Assembly (NCBI RefSeq): GCF_014836845.1
Contig: NZ_JACSQA010000003.1
Coordinates: 186,001-250,000, forward strand
Reading direction: 5' to 3'
Length of the DNA: 64,000 bases
DNA from: Ureibacillus galli
GTDB lineage: Bacteria; Bacillota; Bacilli; Bacillales_A; Planococcaceae
Under the pieces are notes generated by a model. The model saw only the letters and a list, made by a program, of their open reading frames with translations. It made no database searches and was not told the origin of the DNA. Both the position numbers and the translations under genes were made by a program. The number at the start of each line of letters is the position of its first letter. Positions within the stretch are counted from its first letter, which is position 1. Below, piece by piece: positions 60,845-64,000 of the stretch.

Positions 60845-61306
60845 CTAAAATCCTAAAATCGCTTTAATTAAAGATGTCGTTTGTCCACCTTCATAAATTA
60901 CATATAATAATAAATATACCGCTACCCCTGTTATCGCTACGAAAAACCAAATAATACTCGTAATTGGTCCAATTCTACGATGGATGGTTAGTTTTGTTTT
61001 CAATCCTGTAATGATACTTACAAGTCCAAAAACTGCACCTACAGTGGCTAAAATAATGTGGAAAACTAAAAAGAATGTGTAATAACCTTTTAATTCCTCT
61101 GGTCCACCAAAGGAAGTGTTTCCTATGAAAATTGTTCTGGAAGCATAAATGATAAAGAAAATTAACGCTGCTATTCCAGCGGCAAACATTACTTTTTTAT
61201 GTGCTTCAATTTTTCTTTTGTAAATTAGACCCCATCCAATTGCAACTAAAACGGCACTTATAACAATAAATGAAGTACTAATCGTAGGTAGAATAGGTAC
61301 ACCCAT
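60845..61306 (-). CDS. ctaM: CtaM/DUF420 membrane protein for heme-copper oxidase maturation
   Basis: 153 residues from ATG 61306 (MGVPILPTISTSF), eight bases after TAGGAG; six more residues are open upstream. Four hydrophobic segments and conserved H and R residues at their ends (EAHKKVM, FHIILATVG, IHRRIGP), typical of DUF420. The Staphylococcus aureus member CtaM is needed for aa3-type oxidase activity, and this gene is next to ctaG. B. subtilis has its copy (yozB) elsewhere. Confidence 0.87.
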   Translation of the reverse strand: MGVPILPTISTSFIVISAVLVAIGWGLIYKRKIEAHKKVMFAAGIAALIFFIIYASRTIFIGNTSFGGPEELKGYYTFFLVFHIILATVGAVFGLVSIITGLKTKLTIHRRIGPITSIIWFFVAITGVAVYLLLYVIYEGGQTTSLIKAILGF

Positions 61307-61359
61307 TAAACATTCTCCTATCATTTAGTAATCTATAATTTTTTTAATTTGAGAAAAAG

Positions 61360-62286
61360 TTAATTAAAATTATTGCTCTGTTGTTTTTTAGCTTGAAAGT
61401 CCCTTAATGCCTTTTCATTAATATCCTTCTCGTCTGCCTTTTCAACTCTCCACCATGCAAAAAACACTTTAAATAATACGATACCAAATATAATTTCTTG
61501 AATGATTTTCATTAAAACTCCACCTAGTTGTTGATCAGCTAGGGGGCTCATATTATTAAATAACTCTGGTCCTGACAGTGATAGCCCTTGTAATGTTGTA
61601 GAAGGAACACAAAGCTCCATCGCTTTTAACCATGCTTCTCCATCCGTATAAGTTGCATACATTGGATTTGGATTAAAAATGATTAATGCACAGGCAGGGG
61701 TAATTAATACTGCATTGGCGATAATATAACCTAATTTCGAAAGATGCCTCATTTTTCGCTGTCCAGGAACATCGCTTACTAATGGCCAGTTCATAAAGAA
61801 AGCTGCAACAAATAAGAGAAATGAAAAAATAACGTGGTATGTCTCATTAAGCTTAATGACATCAAAAATACCAGGCATATGATACAAGGAAAACATCAAT
61901 GCAAAGATAAAGGCTGCAACGATTGGTTGTGTAAACACTTTAAAAATTGAACGTACAACCGGTGCTTCGATAATGACTTTCCATACCCACCATGGAACAC
62001 CTTTAATCAAAAACATTGGAACTAATAAAAGTAGAAATGCCATTTGAACCATATGATATGTAAACATTATATGAGACATTAAATCAATGGGCGAGCCTTT
62101 CAGTATATATAGCAAAACCATTGCTAATATAAAATATAGTGCTTCATTTCTTTTTAAGGGCTCACTAACTTTAAACGATTTTCTCCAAACTGTTGTAACT
62201 AAAAAATAGAGAACGGTTAATATTACGATAAACCCAATTAAATAAGGACTCCATAATGCTTGAAATCCAAATATACTTAACGGCAT
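61360..62286 (-). CDS. ctaG: Cytochrome c oxidase assembly factor CtaG
   Basis: 308 residues with seven hydrophobic segments and histidine-bearing motifs (SHIMFTYHMVQMAF, YHMPGIFD) of the caa3_CtaG family. Needed for active cytochrome caa3 in B. subtilis. ATG behind AAAGGAG, 140 bases after ctaF and its terminator. Confidence 0.93.
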   Translation of the reverse strand: MPLSIFGFQALWSPYLIGFIVILTVLYFLVTTVWRKSFKVSEPLKRNEALYFILAMVLLYILKGSPIDLMSHIMFTYHMVQMAFLLLLVPMFLIKGVPWWVWKVIIEAPVVRSIFKVFTQPIVAAFIFALMFSLYHMPGIFDVIKLNETYHVIFSFLLFVAAFFMNWPLVSDVPGQRKMRHLSKLGYIIANAVLITPACALIIFNPNPMYATYTDGEAWLKAMELCVPSTTLQGLSLSGPELFNNMSPLADQQLGGVLMKIIQEIIFGIVLFKVFFAWWRVEKADEKDINEKALRDFQAKKQQSNNFN

Positions 62287-62387
62287 AAATCATGCGCTCC
62301 TTTAAACTTCAGTAGTTCTATTATAGAACGCTTACATCATAACATCAATGAACGAACTATGACAATTAACTACATTTCGGGTAAAAA

Positions 62388-62418
62388 AACACGCTTCTAG
62401 GTTGCCCTAGAAGCGTGT
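62388..62418 (-). terminator. Terminator after ctaF
   Basis: A perfect 13-bp stem (62389-62401 with 62406-62418) with a GCAA-type loop and a run of seven Ts on the minus strand. It ends the ctaCDEF transcript. Confidence 0.92.
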
Positions 62419-62426
62419 TCCCACTC

Positions 62427-62768
62427 TTACCACCAAATGATCGTTAAGAAGGTTAAGAAGAATGTAAATGCAATGACTGCACCAAACCATACAAAAGTTT
62501 GGATAACACCGATATGGTGTCCTTTTTTATCATCCATATGCATGAAAGAATATAGTTGTAATACTACTTGTACTGCAGCTAGTAGTAGAATAAAAGGCTT
62601 AATGAAATAAGCGGAAAAATCAGCAACTACTACAGCAAAAGCTAGAAATGTTAAGAAAATCATTATCGCAAAATTGATAACTTGCTTACGCATATGCACT
62701 GCGTTATGATGACGCTCATACTCAAACTGCGCTTTTGTTTTAGCTTGAACTTGTGTATCGTGTCCCAT
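62427..62768 (-). CDS. ctaF: Cytochrome c oxidase subunit IV (CtaF)
   Basis: 113 residues, three hydrophobic segments, with a His/Lys-rich start and the MHMDDKKGHHIG loop typical of caa3 subunit IVB. Starts right after ctaE behind AGGATAAT. Confidence 0.93.
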   Translation of the reverse strand: MGHDTQVQAKTKAQFEYERHHNAVHMRKQVINFAIMIFLTFLAFAVVVADFSAYFIKPFILLLAAVQVVLQLYSFMHMDDKKGHHIGVIQTFVWFGAVIAFTFFLTFLTIIWW

Positions 62769-62769
62769 A

Positions 62770-63393
62770 TTATCCTAACACCCCCATCAAGTAAACTACA
62801 GTAAAGATAAATACCCAAACTACATCAATAAAGTGCCAGAAAATAGAAGCAGCATAGTATTTTGGAGCGTTGTATAAGTTTAATCCGCGTTTCGCATTAC
62901 GAACGATTAAGCAAACGATCCAAACTAAACCGACTACTACGTGTAATCCGTGAGTCCCTACTAATGTAAAGAATGCAGAAGAGAACGCGGATTGCGTATA
63001 ACCAAAACCAATGTGTACATAGTGATAGAACTCATAAATTTCAAGAGCAAGGAATCCAAGACCTAATAGTACAGTAATAGTCATCCAAATTTGAACGCCT
63101 TTGAAATTATAGTTTTTCATATGATACATCGCATAAACAGATGTTAATGATGATGTTAAAAGTAACATTGTCATCACGAATGCTAATGGTAATTCAAAAA
63201 GTTCTGCAGCAGAGAATTCCATACCAGCAGGACCTTTGTCTTTTAAAGAAAGGTAAGTAGCAAATACACTGGCGAAAAGCGTAATATCACTACAAATAAA
63301 AATCCAAATTCCTACGAATTTATTTTTAGCTTCCGGAGTTGCTTGTTCCGGTTTGTCTGGCCAAGTTTGTGGGGTGAATTTAGTTTCTTCCAT
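62770..63393 (-). CDS. ctaE: Cytochrome c oxidase subunit III (CtaE)
   Basis: 207 residues, five hydrophobic segments; family motifs FVGIWIFICSDITLFASVFATYL and FFTLVGTHGLHVVVGLVW and SIFWHFIDVVWVFIF. The five-helix form is the short caa3 type. Its ATG overlaps the ctaD stop (TAATG). Confidence 0.96.
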   Translation of the reverse strand: MEETKFTPQTWPDKPEQATPEAKNKFVGIWIFICSDITLFASVFATYLSLKDKGPAGMEFSAAELFELPLAFVMTMLLLTSSLTSVYAMYHMKNYNFKGVQIWMTITVLLGLGFLALEIYEFYHYVHIGFGYTQSAFSSAFFTLVGTHGLHVVVGLVWIVCLIVRNAKRGLNLYNAPKYYAASIFWHFIDVVWVFIFTVVYLMGVLG

Positions 63394-64000
63394 TATTTGT
63401 TACCCCCTTTTCCATAAAGTTGCTCTTCAGTAGCAACGATTTCCTCAACATGTACATGGAAACCTAGATCGTCTTTTAATGAGCGAACAATCATCGCACC
63501 AACTGTAATCGCTAAACCAATAATGATAACTGGAATTGACCATGCTACTCCATCTGGGTGATAAAGTGCACCGAATGCAGCAACAAATAAACCAATTGAC
63601 ATTACTAAAGGTAAGACGGAGTTGTTTGGCATATGGATATCACCAAGAGGTTCAGCATATGTCATACCTTCTTCATTACCTTCATGTTTTTCTAACCAAT
63701 AAGGGTCGTATCCACGTACAAGTGGAGTTTGTTTAAAGTTATAGAACGGTACTGGTGTTTTAAGAGCCCATTCAAGTGAGCGTCCATCTCCCCAGTAGTC
63801 ACGACAATTTAATGGTTTAGATTTAGCAGAAATAATGATATTAAATACTAAAATAAGTACACCAATGGCCATCATAATCGCACCAATTGATGAAATAAAG
63901 TTAAATAAATCCCAACCTTGGTCTGCTTGGTAAGTGAATACACGACGTGGCATACCCATTAGACCTAAGAAGTGCTGAATGAAGAACGTTAAATGGAATC
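63393..64000 (-). CDS. ctaD: Cytochrome c oxidase subunit I (CtaD), C-terminal part
   Basis: Partial: the frame stays open to the window edge, so the ATG at 63959 is internal. The fragment starts in FHLTFFIQHFLGLMGMPRR, a conserved stretch near the end of subunit I, then covers the last membrane segments and a C-terminal domain with two additional helices, as in caa3-type oxidases. The heme and copper ligands lie outside the window. Confidence 0.95.
   Translation of the reverse strand, partial: FHLTFFIQHFLGLMGMPRRVFTYQADQGWDLFNFISSIGAIMMAIGVLILVFNIIISAKSKPLNCRDYWGDGRSLEWALKTPVPFYNFKQTPLVRGYDPYWLEKHEGNEEGMTYAEPLGDIHMPNNSVLPLVMSIGLFVAAFGALYHPDGVAWSIPVIIIGLAITVGAMIVRSLKDDLGFHVHVEEIVATEEQLYGKGGNK

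Overview
The window is a stretch of chromosome from a low-GC, endospore-forming member of the Bacillales. Sporulation genes (spoIIGA, sigE, sigG, spoVD, ylbJ, a YlbO/RsfA-type regulator), a caa3-type oxidase cluster and a gene order that largely follows the Bacillus subtilis yloA-pyr-ylm-spoIIG-ftsAZ-dcw-ylb-cta block all point there. Several departures from the B. subtilis order (no murE, murG or murB in the dcw cluster, no ylmD, no ylyA, a stand-alone Mur ligase in the ylb region) suggest a lineage such as the Planococcaceae/Caryophanaceae rather than Bacillus proper; that placement is inference. No insertion sequence, prophage, CRISPR array, tRNA or rRNA gene was seen.

Layout. 1-1045: 3' part of rqcH. 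1314-4994: a large secreted lactocepin-like subtilase, convergent with the pyr operon. 5093-16966: the de novo pyrimidine operon (pyrR-pyrP-pyrB-pyrC-carA-carB-pyrK-pyrD-pyrF-pyrE), with a strong promoter and two PyrR-type attenuators. 16997-25203: ylyB, lspA, ileS with a T-box leader, divIVA, ylmH, ylmG, sepF, ylmE, ylmC. 25305-27961: sigG, sigE, spoIIGA. 28211-43126: the division and cell-wall (dcw) cluster read from mraZ to ftsZ. 43426-49028: bshC, a DUF3397-like membrane protein, a PanE-type reductase, a YlbO/RsfA-type regulator, an atypical crotonase, rpmF and ylbN. 49172-60748: tmcAL, ylbL, ylbJ, coaD, rsmD, an unrecognised membrane-anchored protein, a small conserved protein, ylbG, a glycerophosphodiesterase, ylbF, the stand-alone MurE-type ligase, ylbC and a YugN-like gene. 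60845-64000: ctaM (DUF420), ctaG, ctaF, ctaE and the 3' end of ctaD.

How it works together. The pyr operon makes UMP from bicarbonate, glutamine and aspartate and senses its own product through PyrR. The central part couples growth to division: precursor synthesis (mraY, murD), septal synthases and flippase-family proteins (pbpB, spoVD, the FtsW/SpoVE protein), the divisome (ftsL, divIB, ftsA, ftsZ, sepF, divIVA) and, on entry to sporulation, the sigma cascade SpoIIGA/SigE/SigG. The points most worth a second look are the mDAP-type MurE signature outside the dcw cluster, the start of the FtsW/SpoVE gene (ATG-CCT-TAA followed in frame by CTG), the wide-spaced spoIIG promoter with 0A-like boxes, and the unrecognised 472-residue protein at 53614-55032.
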